Assembly (NCBI GenBank): GCA_961205875.1
Contig: OY540812.1
Location: 20,460,001 to 20,524,000, forward strand
Direction of reading: 5' to 3'
Length of the DNA stretch: 64,000 bases
Source of the DNA: Sialis fuliginosa
Lineage: Eukaryota > Arthropoda > Insecta > Megaloptera > Sialidae
This document shows positions 63,231 through 64,000 of the stretch, one piece after another; position 1 is the stretch's first letter; every line of letters starts with the position of its first letter. Under the pieces are notes generated by a model. It was not told the DNA's origin. It was given only the letters and a program-made list of their open reading frames with translations, and ran no database searches. A program made the position numbers and the translations under genes.

Positions 63231-63324
63231 TCACTCATTATTGTTGTACGACGATAGAATATCTTTTACTTCTTGACTCACGTCTATTGACTTTCTGCAG
63301 TTATCACACGTTGAAATTTGAGTA
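63231..63324 (-). CDS. Probable last exon of an upstream gene (partial), unrecognised
   Basis: On the minus strand a TTTTTAG acceptor ending at 63325 is followed by 30 open codons and a TGA (63233-63231). The peptide STCDNCRKSIDVSQEVKDIL has a CxxC pair and reads like a genuine protein C-terminus. The upstream exons are not recognisable in the last 675 bases and probably lie off the window. Same strand as RECQL, about 490 bp away. Family unknown. Confidence 0.4.
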
Positions 63325-63457
63325 CTAAAAACAATAAATAATTTTAAATACATATTTGAAACCTGCAATAGTAGGCTTGTCCCCAGTCACATAATATACA
63401 GAATGATTCAGGACTGGTGTGCCAAACTTCAATAGTAAATCAAAGATGTTATTTTAA

Positions 63458-63573
63458 CACTTTCGGGCTTGCCAGTGGCATTTGCCACCATAACATTTAC
63501 AGGGCTTAACTTAATATCCCAATCTGTGCTTTTGAAATTTATTTTCAATATTAAAAATTCAGGGCTGAAAGGG
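63458..63573. mobile_element. TTAA-flanked piggyBac-like MITE, 116 bp
   Basis: TTAA (63454-63457) then CACTTTCGGGCTTGCC, closing with AGGGCTGAAAGGG before TTAA (63574-63577). CCCTTTC-type ends in TTAA sites are typical of piggyBac MITEs. It would lie in an intron of the gene whose last exon is at 63,231-63,324. Confidence 0.6.
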
Positions 63574-63577
63574 TTAA

Positions 63578-64000
63578 GCAAAAAAATTTAAATGAATACA
63601 TGACAGTAAATTTTTCTTGAGTTATAAAATTTGATAATCGGTATAGTATTTTTAAGTGTTATCGATTTCCAGTATCAACCAATAATTATTTAATTTTTAT
63701 CTGGTATTTTTTTACCTTTAATTTTATTCTAATTTTGGCACTGATATAAGATGCATTTGTCAGATAAACTTTTTAAGATATACGATAGTAAATAAATCAC
63801 TGCAGAATTTTACTTTTTCAATGATCTTCGAGTGAGTTAATTTTTAAAGATTTTCTTTGTAATTTTATAGAGTAAAAAAATATCCTGTGGTTTTGTTTTG
63901 ATTTTAGCGCAAAACATGAAAAATCATGTCTTTTTATGGTTTTACCAATGTCATTTCAATTTAGATCTGGAGACTGGACTATAGTCTGTGATTTTCAAGA
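63578..64000. other. AT-rich DNA at right edge, no exon recognised
   Basis: Probably intron of the upstream minus-strand gene; no open exon with splice sites is visible. Confidence 0.3.

Overview
The window is 64 kb of strongly AT-rich eukaryotic DNA. Its introns are short, its intergenic DNA is long and crowded with transposons, and one complete split gene (a RECQL/RecQ1-type helicase) is present. The retroelement family (Bel/Pao), the TA-, 8-bp- and TTAA-flanked small transposons and the overall composition suggest an insect. A hemipteran such as an aphid relative is plausible, but the sequence alone does not prove it.

Layout. From 1 to about 10.8 kb there is gene-poor DNA with several foldback or MITE-type elements (909-1333, 2645-3739, 6511-7072, 9403-9886). 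One of them (2734-3151) carries a hammerhead-ribozyme-like core in each arm. From 10,819 to 23,560 lies a Bel/Pao LTR retrotransposon with 267/268-bp LTRs that are almost identical and a 5-bp target duplication. Its coding region is split by a 6,069-bp nested DNA element (13,730-19,798) with near-identical 993-bp terminal inverted repeats, TA flanks and no transposase that I can see. From 23.6 to 58.8 kb there is a second gene desert. It holds at least a dozen short inverted-repeat transposons of the TA-flanked (mariner-like), hAT-like (8-bp duplications) and TTAA-flanked types. It also holds a larger composite element (38,023-41,551), GC-rich patches, one promoter-like CpG-rich patch (29,650-30,035), a perfect 40-bp palindrome, a microRNA-sized hairpin and one unrecognised open stretch.

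The only well-supported host gene is on the minus strand at 59,530-62,745. Ten exons can be joined by canonical GT-AG introns into a 617-residue RECQL (RecQ1) helicase with every helicase motif, the four-cysteine zinc site and the winged-helix region. Seven of its nine introns are 56-87 bp. The two long ones are a 603-bp intron holding a hAT MITE and a 292-bp intron holding probable transposon sequence. The target duplication of the hAT MITE overlaps the 5' splice site of its intron. Upstream of this gene, on the same strand, is a probable last exon (63,231-63,324) of another gene that runs off the right edge.

I found no CRISPR array, rRNA gene or convincing tRNA gene. The less usual items are the 6-kb long-TIR element with its duplicated interior, the paired hammerhead-like cores, the TTCGAA foldback array, and the hAT insertion lying on a splice donor.
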